Shown in pieces: positions 14,152 to 23,196 of a DNA stretch of 64,000 bases (positions are counted from its first letter, which is position 1; each line of letters begins with the position of its first letter). Below the pieces are notes generated by a model that saw only the letters and a program-made list of their open reading frames with translations, ran no database searches and was not told the origin of the DNA. The translations under genes and the position numbers were made by a program. Source of the DNA: Cryobacterium soli (GTDB taxonomy: Bacteria > Actinomycetota > Actinomycetes > Actinomycetales > Microbacteriaceae); the NCBI RefSeq assembly GCF_003611035.1, contig NZ_CP030033.1, positions 1,860,001 to 1,924,000 on the forward strand, given 5' to 3'.

Positions 14152-17100
14152 GACTTCGCGGCCTGGGCCGCCTTCGCGGCCGCGGTGGCCGCCCGGGTGG
14201 CCGCTGCCTTCGCGGCGGTGGCGGCCTTCTGTTCCGGCGTGCGTTCGGCGCGCGGCGCGGTGCCGGGCGTCGCGGATGACGTGCCGGACTTCTTGGCGGG
14301 TGCCCGCTTGGCGGCCGTCGTGGTGGTGCTGCCGGCCTTCTTCGCCGGAGCCTTCTTCACGGCGGCCTTCTTGGCGGGCGCCTTCTTCGCGGCCGCCTTC
14401 TTGGCCGGAGCCTTCTTCACCGCGGGGCCCTTGGCCCGCTTGTCGGCGAGCAGTTGCACGGCCCGCTCGTAGTCGACCTCTTCCACGCTCTCGGCCTTGG
14501 GGATGGTGGCGTTGGTGATGCCATCGGTCACGTAGGCGCCGAACCGGCCGTCCTTGATCTTGATGGCCTTGCCGCTCTCCGGGTCGGGCTCTTCGAAGTC
14601 CTTGAGCGCGCTGGAGGCACGGCGGGCGCCGTACTTGGGCTGCGCGTACAGGTCGATGGCGCCGGCGAGGTCGATCTCGAAGATCTGGTCTTCGCTGGTG
14701 AGCGAGCGGGTGTCGACACCCTTCTTCAGGTACGGGCCGAACTTGCCGTTCTGGGCGAGGATCTCGGTCTGGGTTTCCGGGTCGATACCCACCACGCGCG
14801 GCAGGTTGAGCAGCGCCAGCGCGGTATCGAGGTCGACCGTGGCCAGGTCCATCGACTTGAACAGCGACGCCGTGCGCGGCTTCACCGCGGCGGCGGCCTT
14901 CTTGGCCGGGGCCTTGCGCTTGGGCTTGGCGCCGGCGGCGGTAGCGGATGCGGCGGCCGTAGCGCCGGCGTCGGCCAGCTGGGTGACCTCGCCGGTGAGC
15001 GGGTCCACGGTTTCGCCGGGGCCGTCGGTGTCGGCCGGCGGCTCGAGCTCGGTCACGTAGGGGCCGAACCGGCCGTCCTTGGCGACGATCTCCTTGCCGT
15101 TGTCGGGGTTGACGCCGATGACGCGGTCGGTCACGACCGGGGCGTCGACGAGCTCACGGGCCTTGGCCGGGGTGAGTTCGTCGGGTGCCAGGTCCGGCGG
15201 GATGTTCACCCGGCGGGGCGTGACATCCGGGCCCGCGCTCGGGTCGACGACCTCGAGGTAGGGGCCGTACTTGCCGATGCGCAGGGTGATGTCGTCGACG
15301 ATGTGGATCGAGTTGATCGACTTGGCGTCGATCTCACCGAGGTTGTCGACCACCTGACGGAGCCCGCGGTGCTTTTCGGACCCGAAGTAGAAGCTGGTCA
15401 GCCAGTCGACCCGGTCGGCGGTGCCGCCGGCGATGCGGTCGAGGTCGTCTTCCATCTCGGCGGTGAAGTCGTATTCCACCAGGTCGGAGAAGAACTCCTC
15501 GAGCAGCCGCACCACGGAGAAGGCGATCCAGTTGGGCACCAGAGCCTGGCCGCGCGGGGTGACGTAGCCGCGGTCGGTGATGGTGGAGATGATCGACGCG
15601 TACGTGGACGGGCGGCCGATGCCGAGCTCTTCGAGCTTCTTCACCAGGCTGGCCTCGGTGTACCGGGCGGCCGGGGTGGTCTCGTGGCCCTTGGCCTCCA
15701 CCTCGACGAGGGTGAGGGACTGGCCCTCCTCCAGCGGCGGCAGCTTCGACTCGGTGGCGTCGGTGGACGCGTTGCGTTCCTCGTCCTTCGACTCCTCGTA
15801 GGCGAGCATGAAGCCGCGGAAGGTGATCACGGTGCCGCTTGCGGCGAACTCGGCGAGCGCCTCCGCCGCGGCGGGGTGCGCGGCCTGGCCGGTGGGGCCG
15901 GCGGCGATGGTCACCGACGCGGTCGATCCGGTGGCATCGGCCATCTGGCTGGCGACGGTGCGCTTCCAGATCAGGTCGTAGAGCTTGAAGTCGTTGCCGC
16001 GCAGCGAGCTGGCCAGCGATGCCGGGGTACGGAACGTGTCACCCGACGGGCGGATGGCCTCGTGCGCCTCCTGGGCGTTCTTGCTCTTGCCCTTGTACAG
16101 GCGCGGGCTCGCGGGCACGGTCTCGGGGCCGTACAGCGACGCGGCCTGCTTGCGGGCGGCGGTGATCGCCTGCTGCGACAGCGACGGCGAGTCGGTACGC
16201 ATATACGTGATGTAGCCGTTTTCGTACAGCGACTGGGCCACGCTCATGGTCTGCCGGGCGGTGAAACGCAGCTTCCGCGCGGCCTCCTGCTGCAGCGTGG
16301 AGGTGGTGAATGGCGCGGCGGGGCTGCGACGGTAGGGCTTGGAGGCCACCTTGGTGACCGTGACTGGCACACCCGGCACCTTGAGCGCGTCAGCGAGGGC
16401 GAGGGCGGATGCCTCGTCGAGCGTCGCGGCGACGACCTTCGGCTTGAGCTTGCCGGTGTCGTCGAAGTCGCTGCCGGTGGCGATGCGTTCGCCGCCGAGG
16501 CGCACGAGCTTGGCCTGGAAACCGTTCTCGGCAGACGCACCGGGGGCGAGCTGGGCCAACAGGTCCCAGTAGCCGGCGGAGACGAAGGCGAGGCGTTCGC
16601 GTTCGCGGTCCACGACGAGGCGGGTGGCGGCGGACTGCACCCGGCCGGCGGAGAGGCCGGGGCCCACCTTGCGCCAGAGCACGGGCGAGATCTCGTAGCC
16701 GTAGATACGGTCGAGGATGCGCCGGGTCTCCTGCGCGTCCACGAGGGCGGTGTCGAGGTCGCGGGTGTTGTTGGTGGCCGCGATGATGGCGTCCTTGGTG
16801 ATCTCGTGGAACACCATCCGCTTGACCGGAACCTTGGGCTGGAGAACCTGGAGGAGGTGCCACGCGATGGCCTCGCCTTCGCGGTCCTCATCAGTTGCGA
16901 GGAGGAGTTCATCGGCGTTCTTCAGAGCTCGCTTGAGGTCGCTGACGGTCTTCTTCTTGGCGTCGGAGACCACGTAGTACGGTTCGAAGCCGTTGTCGAC
17001 GTCGACGGAGAATTTGCCCAGCGGGCCCTTCTTGAGCTCCGGCGGCAGATTCTTGGGCTCGATCAGGTCTCGAATGTGACCGACCGACGACAAAACCTCG

Positions 17101-17180
17101 TATCCGTCGCCCAGATAGGCGGCGATCGACTTCATCTTCGTCGGTGACTCGACAATGACCAGCTTCTTAGTGCCTGGCAC
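14148..17180 (-). CDS. topA: DNA topoisomerase I (type IA)
   Basis: A 1010-residue enzyme that relaxes negative supercoils. I place the start at the GTG at 17180 because GAGGAG precedes it and the sequence then begins P-G-T-K-K-L-V-I-V-E-S-P-T-K, the Toprim entry; the open frame extends 96 codons further upstream without family resemblance. T-D-E-D-R-E-G-E-A is the metal-binding Toprim motif and Y-I-T-Y-M-R-T-D-S near residue 325 carries the active-site Tyr. C-terminal topoisomerase repeats (F-G-P-Y-V/L, several copies) lack zinc fingers, and the end is a Lys/Ala-rich tail (A-P-A-K-K-A repeats) typical of actinobacteria and likely to bind DNA non-specifically. Confidence 0.97.
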   Translation of the reverse strand: MPGTKKLVIVESPTKMKSIAAYLGDGYEVLSSVGHIRDLIEPKNLPPELKKGPLGKFSVDVDNGFEPYYVVSDAKKKTVSDLKRALKNADELLLATDEDREGEAIAWHLLQVLQPKVPVKRMVFHEITKDAIIAATNNTRDLDTALVDAQETRRILDRIYGYEISPVLWRKVGPGLSAGRVQSAATRLVVDRERERLAFVSAGYWDLLAQLAPGASAENGFQAKLVRLGGERIATGSDFDDTGKLKPKVVAATLDEASALALADALKVPGVPVTVTKVASKPYRRSPAAPFTTSTLQQEAARKLRFTARQTMSVAQSLYENGYITYMRTDSPSLSQQAITAARKQAASLYGPETVPASPRLYKGKSKNAQEAHEAIRPSGDTFRTPASLASSLRGNDFKLYDLIWKRTVASQMADATGSTASVTIAAGPTGQAAHPAAAEALAEFAASGTVITFRGFMLAYEESKDEERNASTDATESKLPPLEEGQSLTLVEVEAKGHETTPAARYTEASLVKKLEELGIGRPSTYASIISTITDRGYVTPRGQALVPNWIAFSVVRLLEEFFSDLVEYDFTAEMEDDLDRIAGGTADRVDWLTSFYFGSEKHRGLRQVVDNLGEIDAKSINSIHIVDDITLRIGKYGPYLEVVDPSAGPDVTPRRVNIPPDLAPDELTPAKARELVDAPVVTDRVIGVNPDNGKEIVAKDGRFGPYVTELEPPADTDGPGETVDPLTGEVTQLADAGATAAASATAAGAKPKRKAPAKKAAAAVKPRTASLFKSMDLATVDLDTALALLNLPRVVGIDPETQTEILAQNGKFGPYLKKGVDTRSLTSEDQIFEIDLAGAIDLYAQPKYGARRASSALKDFEEPDPESGKAIKIKDGRFGAYVTDGITNATIPKAESVEEVDYERAVQLLADKRAKGPAVKKAPAKKAAAKKAPAKKAAVKKAPAKKAGSTTTTAAKRAPAKKSGTSSATPGTAPRAERTPEQKAATAAKAAATRAATAAAKAAQAAKS

Positions 17181-17443
17181 CAGACTCCTCTTTATAGGTA
17201 ACGGTCTGTGTAACGACCAAGCCACACCATACACACAGGAATCGGGTGTGCGCCTACCGAGACGGCGGTGGAGGGCTCCGAATCGCCTCCACGGTAGCTC
17301 GACTGTGGCCCGATGCAAGGCCTGGGCCGGGCGCCGCACATGTTCCCGGAAATGCGCTGGGGACGCGCGGACAGCGGCGTTGCCCGACCGGCCGGATTCG
17401 GTTTGGGGGTTGCCTCTCGGGGGCGCAGACGGACAATGGAGAC

Positions 17444-17704
17444 ATGGGTACAGCAACGCACGACACATATACCGCGAAACTCACCGATGGCCCGCTCGAG
17501 GGCAAGACCGTCACCACGGAATTCCTTGAATCCGGGGATCCCCGGCCGCGCATCGAGATTCCGTCGGATTCGCACGGCAAACGCTACCTCTACGCTCGTG
17601 CCGCCGGGCTCGAGTTCGACTCCACCGAACACCCCGAACGCCCCACGGCCGTGGACTACCGCTATCTGGAGGCCGTTTTCGAGGCGTCCGGCTCGTCATC
17701 GTAG
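17444..17704 (+). CDS. Conserved-looking small protein, unknown
   Basis: An 86-residue acidic protein (M-G-T-A-T-H-D-T-Y-T-A-K-L-T-D-G-P-L-E-G-K) divergent from topA. The GGAGA 3 bases before the ATG is a poor but possible ribosome site. Codon use is typical for the window and the protein has no signal peptide or membrane segment. The fold is probably a small beta-sheet. It ends 10 bases before the end of the convergent tad genes. I do not recognise the family. Confidence 0.65.
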   Translation: MGTATHDTYTAKLTDGPLEGKTVTTEFLESGDPRPRIEIPSDSHGKRYLYARAAGLEFDSTEHPERPTAVDYRYLEAVFEASGSSS

Positions 17705-17713
17705 CCGGGCGGG

Positions 17714-18082
17714 CTAGTCGGGCTGGTCGGGCGGCCCGGGTGGCCCGGCTCGTGCCCGGGACGTCAGCACGAACCCGCCGGCATCCCTGGTCACCGTCAC
17801 GGTGACCACCAGGCCGTCGACCGTGCAGGCCACCAGTCGCGCCGAATTGAGGTCGGCCGCCCGCTGCGCCAGCTCGCAGGGCACCCCGGGCACCAGCCCG
17901 GCAGCCGTGTCCGCCCCGGCGAGCGCGGATGCGTCCGCAGCGGCCCGTACCGATTGGCCGATCGTGAGCAGGCCGAGAATCGGCAGAAGAAGCAGCGTCA
18001 CCGCGGCGACCGCTCCCACCACGGCCACCGCGAGCACCGACCCCGAGCCGCGCTCCCCCGCCATCCACGCAGGCGCCGTCAT
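17714..18082 (-). CDS. TadE-like minor pilin (Rv3654c type)
   Basis: A 122-residue protein with G-E-R-G-S-G-S-V near residue 10, the class III-type processing region of Tad minor pilins, followed at once by a 22-residue hydrophobic helix and then A-A-A-D-A-S-A-L-A-G-A-D, the hallmark of the TadE-like proteins found next to actinobacterial helicase/secretion loci. Two Cys (P-C-E-L and A-C-T-V) may form a disulfide. The start overlaps the stop of the TadE gene upstream. It is the last gene of the separated pilin half of the tad operon. Confidence 0.8.
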   Translation of the reverse strand: MTAPAWMAGERGSGSVLAVAVVGAVAAVTLLLLPILGLLTIGQSVRAAADASALAGADTAAGLVPGVPCELAQRAADLNSARLVACTVDGLVVTVTVTRDAGGFVLTSRARAGPPGPPDQPD

Positions 18083-18432
18083 GGGCCGCCCGCCAGAGCG
18101 CAGGATCGCGCCCCGAAGGTGAGCCCCGCGGCGGCGAACGGCCCGAAAACGCTCACGGCGCGGAGTTGGGCACAGACGAACTCGCCCTGATGCTCCACCG
18201 CGAGTGTGGCATTCAGGCCAAGACCGGCCACCATCCCCGCGGCCGCACCCGAGGCCTCCCCGCGGGCGAGCAGCCGGGCCGCCGACCCCGCGGCATCCGC
18301 CAACCGCACCTGCTGGCCGACCACCTGCACGGCGCCGAGGCAGCAGCCCAGCAGGAGCAGTATGGCCGGCAGCAATGCGGCGAACTCGGCCGTGACGCTG
18401 CCGCGGTCAGCGTCACCCCACCGTGAGCGCAC
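18079..18432 (-). CDS. TadE-family pseudopilin
   Basis: A 117-residue protein with the TadE N-terminus D-R-G-S-V-T-A-E-F-A-A-L-L-P-A-I-L-L-L: a charged head, the G-S-V-T-A-E-F processing and pilin motif with the conserved Glu, then a hydrophobic helix. The remainder is a small globular domain with two Cys. Its stop overlaps the next TadE-like start by 4 bases, and its start overlaps the DUF4244 pilin by 20 bases, so the three are one operon. Would be a minor component of a Flp-type pilus. Confidence 0.85.
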   Translation of the reverse strand: MRSRWGDADRGSVTAEFAALLPAILLLLGCCLGAVQVVGQQVRLADAAGSAARLLARGEASGAAAGMVAGLGLNATLAVEHQGEFVCAQLRAVSVFGPFAAAGLTFGARSCALAGGP

Positions 18433-18760
18433 TGCGCACCAACTCGGTGAGGATGCCGCGCACCTCGTCGCCGCGCAGGATCACGATGAGCAGCCCCGCG
18501 AACCCGACCGCCGCCATGGTGGCGACGATGTACTCGGCGGTGGCGGCGCCCCGGTCCTCGCGCAGCCGGGCAAGCGCCCGTTGGGTGTTCGAGCGGATGG
18601 TGCGGGTGCGCACCAGGCCGTTCCGCACGCCGGACCCTGCGCCCGGGTGGTGTCGCGCCGGCTGGCCGGCGCGGGCGGCGGCCGATTCGCGCCCCGGGCT
18701 CCCCGCTCCTCCCGGGGCGCGCTCGGACGGAGGGACGGATGGGCTGATGAGCGCGGTCAT
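18413..18760 (-). CDS. DUF4244 Flp-type pilin
   Basis: A 115-residue protein from the ATG at 18760 behind AGGAG (M-T-A-L-I-S-P-S). A long Pro/Ala/Arg-rich leader (about 65 residues) precedes E-D-R-G-A-A-T-A-E-Y-I-V-A-T, the Flp pilin processing site with the conserved Glu, then a 20-residue hydrophobic helix. This is the DUF4244 family, the major pilin of actinobacterial tad loci. Normally tadA and tadBC lie directly upstream; here about 9.6 kb of other DNA lies between (tadBC ends at 28377). Confidence 0.85.
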   Translation of the reverse strand: MTALISPSVPPSERAPGGAGSPGRESAAARAGQPARHHPGAGSGVRNGLVRTRTIRSNTQRALARLREDRGAATAEYIVATMAAVGFAGLLIVILRGDEVRGILTELVRSALTVG

Positions 18761-18953
18761 GGTGGATCTCCTTTCGTGTGCAAGACGCGGTATGGGCGGC
18801 TTGAGTGCAGTCAGCCTGCTCTGACGTGACCGACTGCAGGCCACATGGCCGACCGACGGTGCACTGTCGGGCGACGCGCCAGACTGTGGAGGAGACCCTC
18901 CCGCTCATCACGCCGTCGCTTGCGCACTCTCCGTTGCTACGCTGAACAGCACA

Positions 18954-19796
18954 ATGAACGCGTATCGGCAGGCCGAGTGGGACGCCAGCGGGACGTATCC
19001 GTCCACGGTGACCGCGCCCTACCTGATGGGCACCGGAGTTGTCACCGGAGACGACGGTCACTCCCGGCCGATCTCCCCACCGCACAGCCACCCCGACGCC
19101 ATGCTCGCGTGGTGCTACCGCGGCACGGTGTGGGTGTATCTGCACGACGCGATGTGGCAGCTCGCCCCGGGCCAGGGCGTCTGGATTCCAGCGCACACCC
19201 CGCACACCGCCCGGCACGAGCGCGATTCGACGGGGTGCTACACCTACATCCCCGACACCGCTCTGATCAACCCGGTCACAACGATCACCCGGGTGCTCGT
19301 GCCGCGCGCCGTGCAGGAGATGCTGTTGCACCTCGGGATCAACGATATGGACGACGGGCTGCGCGTGCGCACGCAAGCGGTGCTCATCGAGATGCTCCAG
19401 CAACCCGCGCCGGAGGCTGCAGAGCAGTGGAGAGCAGTGCCACTGCCTGCCGACGACCGGGTGCGCGCGCTCGTGCAGGCCGTGCTCGCCGACCCGGGTG
19501 ACACCCGCACCGCCCGCGAGCTGATCCTGGCCCACGGCCTGCACGAACGAACGGTGCTGCGCGTCTTCACCACAGACATCGGAATCAGCTTCGGAAAGTG
19601 GCGCACCGGCGTGCGCATGACCCAGGCTGCCCGGCAGATCGTGGACGGCACCCCCATCGGTGCCGCCGCGCAGAGGTGCGGCTACGCCACCACCAGCGCC
19701 TTCTCGGCCGCGTTCAAGCAACGGTTCGGTATGACCCCGCGGCAGCATGTGGCGCGGGTGCAGAGCGACTCCGCCCACCAGCTGTACTGGCGCTGA
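18954..19796 (+). CDS. AraC-family regulator of the siderophore locus
   Basis: A 280-residue protein. The N-terminal half is a cupin-like sensor (H-S-H-P-D-A-M-L-A-W-C-Y-R-G, then G-Q-G-V-W-I-P-A-H-T-P-H). The C-terminal 100 residues are the two-HTH AraC domain, with G-C-type second helix I-G-A-A-A-Q-R-C-G-Y-A-T-T-S-A-F-S-A-A-F-K-Q-R-F-G-M-T-P. Adjacent AraC proteins (for example in YbtA- and RipA-like systems) activate siderophore uptake when the ligand is present. It lies 150 bases before the IdeR box and runs in the same direction as the transport operon. Confidence 0.88.
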   Translation: MNAYRQAEWDASGTYPSTVTAPYLMGTGVVTGDDGHSRPISPPHSHPDAMLAWCYRGTVWVYLHDAMWQLAPGQGVWIPAHTPHTARHERDSTGCYTYIPDTALINPVTTITRVLVPRAVQEMLLHLGINDMDDGLRVRTQAVLIEMLQQPAPEAAEQWRAVPLPADDRVRALVQAVLADPGDTRTARELILAHGLHERTVLRVFTTDIGISFGKWRTGVRMTQAARQIVDGTPIGAAAQRCGYATTSAFSAAFKQRFGMTPRQHVARVQSDSAHQLYWR

Positions 19797-19877
19797 CCGC
19801 ACTCACTGTCGGTTTCGAGACACAAATCGTCTCATCCGCGACACATGTGTCGTCATTACGCCCCTAGCATCGTTATG

Positions 19878-19896
19878 TTAGGTGAGGCTCACCTAA
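19878..19896. promoter_or_regulatory. IdeR/DtxR iron box
   Basis: TTAGGTGAGGCTCACCTAA is a perfect 9-1-9 palindrome matching the IdeR/DtxR consensus (TTAGGTTAGSCTAACCTAA type). It overlaps a TATGTT -10-like hexamer at 19874-19879 and lies 55 bases before the binding-protein start, so iron-loaded IdeR should shut the operon off. Confidence 0.9.
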
Positions 19897-19951
19897 CTAT
19901 TGAGTCGCGTAGGCGCGACATACCCCTCCCCCATTTCTCATAAGGAGAACC

Positions 19952-21013
19952 ATGCAGCACGTCTTTGCGCGCCCGAAGGCACGCCGGGTTTCAGCGCTCA
20001 TAGCGGTGGCCGTCGCCACCGTCCTCACCATGACCGGATGCGCCACATCCGCAGCGGACACCGCACCCGCGCAGGCCGCTGCAGACGGCGTGGTGATCGA
20101 ACACGCGCACGGCTCCACCACGATCACCGACAAGCCCCAGCGCATCGTCGCCCTCGGCTGGATGACCCCCGATATCGTGGCCGCCCTCGGCGTGAATCCG
20201 GTGGGCGTCGAGGAAGTGTGGGGCGCCGGCGACAGCGGCTACCAGCCCTGGTTCGAGGACTTCGTCACCGCCGAGTACGGCGAGACACCGGAGATCATCC
20301 CGTTCACGGACGAAGGACCGAACTACGAAGCAATCAAGGCGCTCAAGCCCGACCTCATCCTCAGCCTCTACTCGGGCGTCACAGACATCGAATACGAGCG
20401 TCTGAGCGAGATCGCCGCGACCGTTCCCTACATCGAGGGGCCGTGGAATCCCGGCACATGGGAGGAGATGACCCGCACTGTGGGCACGGCCATGTGGGAA
20501 GACGCCAAGGCAGAGGAGCTGATCGGCGATACCGAGGAGTTGATCTCCACACTCGCCGATGAGCACCCCGAATTCGACGGCAAGACCTTCGTCTGGGGCC
20601 TGACCCTGAACGAGGGCGGAACCGACCTCGGGGTCTACCTCGAATACGACCCCCGGGTACGCATCACCGAGGCACTCGGATTCACCTCCACCTCGGCCAT
20701 GGGCGGTTTCCTCAGCTCCGCCGAGGGCGACAACTGGTACACCGGCGTGAGCCTGGAGAAGCTCTACGACGTGCAAGCAGATCTTTTCGTGGCCTGGGGC
20801 GGCAGCGCGGACGAGGCCACCTACACGGTGGAGAACAAGGTGGTCTCCCGTTGGGAGCCGATCGCAGCGAATTCCTATGCGATCTACGCCGACGCCGCAG
20901 CGGCATCCGCTATCAGCGCGCCGACGGTGCTCTCGCTGAAGTACATCCTGCCCACCTACGTCGACGACCTGGCAGCGGCGCTGCAGGGCACGCCGACCAT
21001 CTCCGGCACGTGA
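19952..21013 (+). CDS. Iron-siderophore binding lipoprotein
   Basis: A 353-residue type III periplasmic-binding-type protein, start behind AAGGAG. The signal peptide ends in the lipobox M-T-G-C at about residue 30. Residues 60-340 match the FecB/FepB-like fold (K-P-Q-R-I-V-A-L-G-W, V-G-V-E-E-V, long inter-lobe helix region and F-V-A-W-G-G-S). It captures ferric siderophores outside the membrane and hands them to the FecCD permeases. It is the first gene after the IdeR box. Its stop overlaps the GTG of the next gene by 4 bases. No siderophore synthesis gene is in view, so it may take up xenosiderophores. Confidence 0.9.
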   Translation: MQHVFARPKARRVSALIAVAVATVLTMTGCATSAADTAPAQAAADGVVIEHAHGSTTITDKPQRIVALGWMTPDIVAALGVNPVGVEEVWGAGDSGYQPWFEDFVTAEYGETPEIIPFTDEGPNYEAIKALKPDLILSLYSGVTDIEYERLSEIAATVPYIEGPWNPGTWEEMTRTVGTAMWEDAKAEELIGDTEELISTLADEHPEFDGKTFVWGLTLNEGGTDLGVYLEYDPRVRITEALGFTSTSAMGGFLSSAEGDNWYTGVSLEKLYDVQADLFVAWGGSADEATYTVENKVVSRWEPIAANSYAIYADAAAASAISAPTVLSLKYILPTYVDDLAAALQGTPTISGT

Positions 21014-22131
21014 GAACCGAGGTGTCCCGGTCGGCCGAGCTGCCGGCGCCGCCGGTGACGGATGCCGACCGCGGCGCCTCGACCACCGTCGCGCCGGAGA
21101 GCGATGTCCCGGCCATCGGGGCGGCACCGGTGCGCACCGCCAGGCGCGTTGCCGGATTGGTCGTCATGACGTGCGTGCTGGTGTGCGTCACCGTCGCGTC
21201 CCTGGCGATCGGCAACCGGGCGATCGACCCGATGACCGTGCTGGGCGCGCTCACCGGCTACGACGACGCAAACCCGCTGCACCTGATGGTGCTCGAGCTG
21301 CGGGTTCCCCGCACCATCCTGGGTATCCTGGTGGGCGCCGCGTTGGCGGTCTGCGGTGGCCTCATCCAGGCTTTCACCCGCAACCCGCTCGCCGACCCGG
21401 GCATCCTGGGGGTCAACGCCGGCGCTTCCCTCGCCGTCACCTTCGCGGTGGGCGTGCTCGGCCTCACGACACCGGGCGCCTACGTACCGTTCGCGCTAGC
21501 GGGCGCGCTCGCCCTGACGCTGCTCGTGTACACGCTCGGCAACGTCGGGTCGAACGGCGCGACCCCGATGAAGCTCACCCTGGCCGGAATCGCTCTCGGC
21601 GCCGCGTGCACCGGCTTCACCACCGCGATCGTGCTGCACGACCTGGGCACACTGCAGGTCATGCGGTTCTGGGGAGTGGGCTCCATCGGCGGTCGTACGC
21701 TCGACCAGCTCGCCTGGGCACTGCCGTTGATCGCCTCGGGTCTGCTCATCGGCCTCGTCTGTGCCCGGTCTCTCAACGCGCTGGCCCTCGGCGACGATCT
21801 CGCCCAGTCCCTCGGCGCCCGGGTGCGAGCCACCCGGCTCTGGGTGATCATCGCCGTCACCCTTCTGGCAGGCACGAGTGTGGCCGCTGCCGGCCCGATT
21901 GCGTTCGTGGGCATCATGATTCCGCACGTCGTGCGCTGGTTCACCGGCCCCGACCAGCGCTGGGTGCTGGTCTACTCGATGGTCGTCGGGCCGGTCTTCC
22001 TGCTGCTCGCGGACATCCTGGGCCGCGTGGTACTGCCCAGCGGTGAACTGCGCGTGGGCATCGTCACCGGAATCCTCGGCGCCCCGGTGCTCATCGCGCT
22101 CGTGCGCCGCAAGCAGGTGAGTGGGCTGTGA
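21010..22131 (+). CDS. Siderophore ABC permease, FecCD family (first)
   Basis: A 373-residue protein. GTG at 21010 overlaps the previous stop (GTGA); another GTG lies at 21022. After about 40 polar residues comes a chain of roughly ten membrane segments with the FecCD signature L-R-V-P-R-T-I-L-G-I-L-V-G-A-A-L-A, then G-G-L-I-Q-A-F-T-R-N-P-L-A-D-P-G-I-L-G, and the coupling loop near A-L-G-D-D-L-A-Q-S-L-G. It forms half of the import channel together with the next gene. Spacing and overlaps show one transcript. Confidence 0.93.
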   Translation: MRTEVSRSAELPAPPVTDADRGASTTVAPESDVPAIGAAPVRTARRVAGLVVMTCVLVCVTVASLAIGNRAIDPMTVLGALTGYDDANPLHLMVLELRVPRTILGILVGAALAVCGGLIQAFTRNPLADPGILGVNAGASLAVTFAVGVLGLTTPGAYVPFALAGALALTLLVYTLGNVGSNGATPMKLTLAGIALGAACTGFTTAIVLHDLGTLQVMRFWGVGSIGGRTLDQLAWALPLIASGLLIGLVCARSLNALALGDDLAQSLGARVRATRLWVIIAVTLLAGTSVAAAGPIAFVGIMIPHVVRWFTGPDQRWVLVYSMVVGPVFLLLADILGRVVLPSGELRVGIVTGILGAPVLIALVRRKQVSGL

Positions 22132-23186
22132 GCCCCGAACAGCCCAGCGTCGATTTCGGTCGCCGATACCTGCGCATCCGCACCATCAATGTCGCCGGAC
22201 TCGTCCCGGTTCGCGCGATCGTCGTCAGCGCGGTCCTGGCGGTCGTGATCCTTGCGGCGGGCATGGCGTCGATGACCGTCGGAGCCTACGAGGTACGCCT
22301 GGATGCGGTGCTCCGGGCGATCCTGGACCCCGCCTCCGACCCGGACATTCGGCAGGTCGTCGTCGAGTGGCGCCTCCCGCGGGTGCTGTTCGCCGTGCTC
22401 TGCGGCGCCGCGCTCGCGCTCTCCGGCGGGATCTTCCAGTCCCTCACCCGCAACCCGCTCGGCTCGCCCGACATCATCGGCTTCGGCATCGGGGCGCAGT
22501 TCGGCGTCACCCTGATGATGGTCGTGCTCGAGCTGAACACCTACCTGTTCAAAGCGGCAGGGGCGCTGCTCGGTGGCCTGTTCACCGCGCTGCTGGTGTA
22601 CGTGTTGGCGAGCAAGAACACCATGTCGTCGTTCCGGCTGATCATCGTGGGTATCGGCGTCTCGGCCGGGCTCGGCTCGCTGACCTCCTGGATCCTCATC
22701 TCGGTGAGCGTGGAGAAGGCGATGATGGCCGCCACCTGGGGTGCCGGCTCGCTCGCATCGCTCGGCTTCGACCAGCTCCTGCCCGCCACCATCGTGTTCG
22801 TGGTCGTGCTGGTCGCGGCACTGCCCCTGAACCGCACCCTCCCGATTCTGGAGATGGGTGACGATGCCGCCACCGCCCTCGGCATCCGGCCGGGACGCAC
22901 GCGGCTGGCGTCGATGGTGCTCGGGGTGGCCCTGATCGCCCTCGTCACCGCGGCGGCCGGCCCGATCTCGTTCATCGCCCTGGCCGCCCCGCAGATCGCC
23001 CAGCGACTGACCCGGTCGAACACCCCGATGGGAACCCTCCCGGTGATGCTGACCGGAGCCGCCCTCGTCGTCGTCTCCGACCTGGTCGCCCAACTGCTGT
23101 CGGTGCCCGTCGGCGTCGTGACCGTCTCCGTCGGCGGCCTCTACCTTGCCTGGCTGCTGGCGGCCCAATATGCGCGCCGCGCCTGA
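22128..23186 (+). CDS. Siderophore ABC permease, FecCD family (second)
   Basis: A 352-residue protein starting GTG with a 4-base overlap on the first permease. It has the same family marks: V-E-W-R-L-P-R-V-L-F-A-V-L, G-G-I-F-Q-S-L-T-R-N-P-L-G-S-P-D-I-I-G-F and the L-E-M-G-D-D-A-A-T-A-L-G coupling region, with about nine to ten membrane segments. It is expected to pair with the first permease, giving the heterodimeric channel typical of FepDG-like importers. Confidence 0.93.
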   Translation: MSPEQPSVDFGRRYLRIRTINVAGLVPVRAIVVSAVLAVVILAAGMASMTVGAYEVRLDAVLRAILDPASDPDIRQVVVEWRLPRVLFAVLCGAALALSGGIFQSLTRNPLGSPDIIGFGIGAQFGVTLMMVVLELNTYLFKAAGALLGGLFTALLVYVLASKNTMSSFRLIIVGIGVSAGLGSLTSWILISVSVEKAMMAATWGAGSLASLGFDQLLPATIVFVVVLVAALPLNRTLPILEMGDDAATALGIRPGRTRLASMVLGVALIALVTAAAGPISFIALAAPQIAQRLTRSNTPMGTLPVMLTGAALVVVSDLVAQLLSVPVGVVTVSVGGLYLAWLLAAQYARRA

Positions 23187-23196
23187 AAGGAACACC

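Noticed and set aside
14454..17147. A long open frame antisense to topA (897 codons)
   Set aside because: Opposite-strand shadow caused by high GC; composition is nonsense-like and topA is certain.
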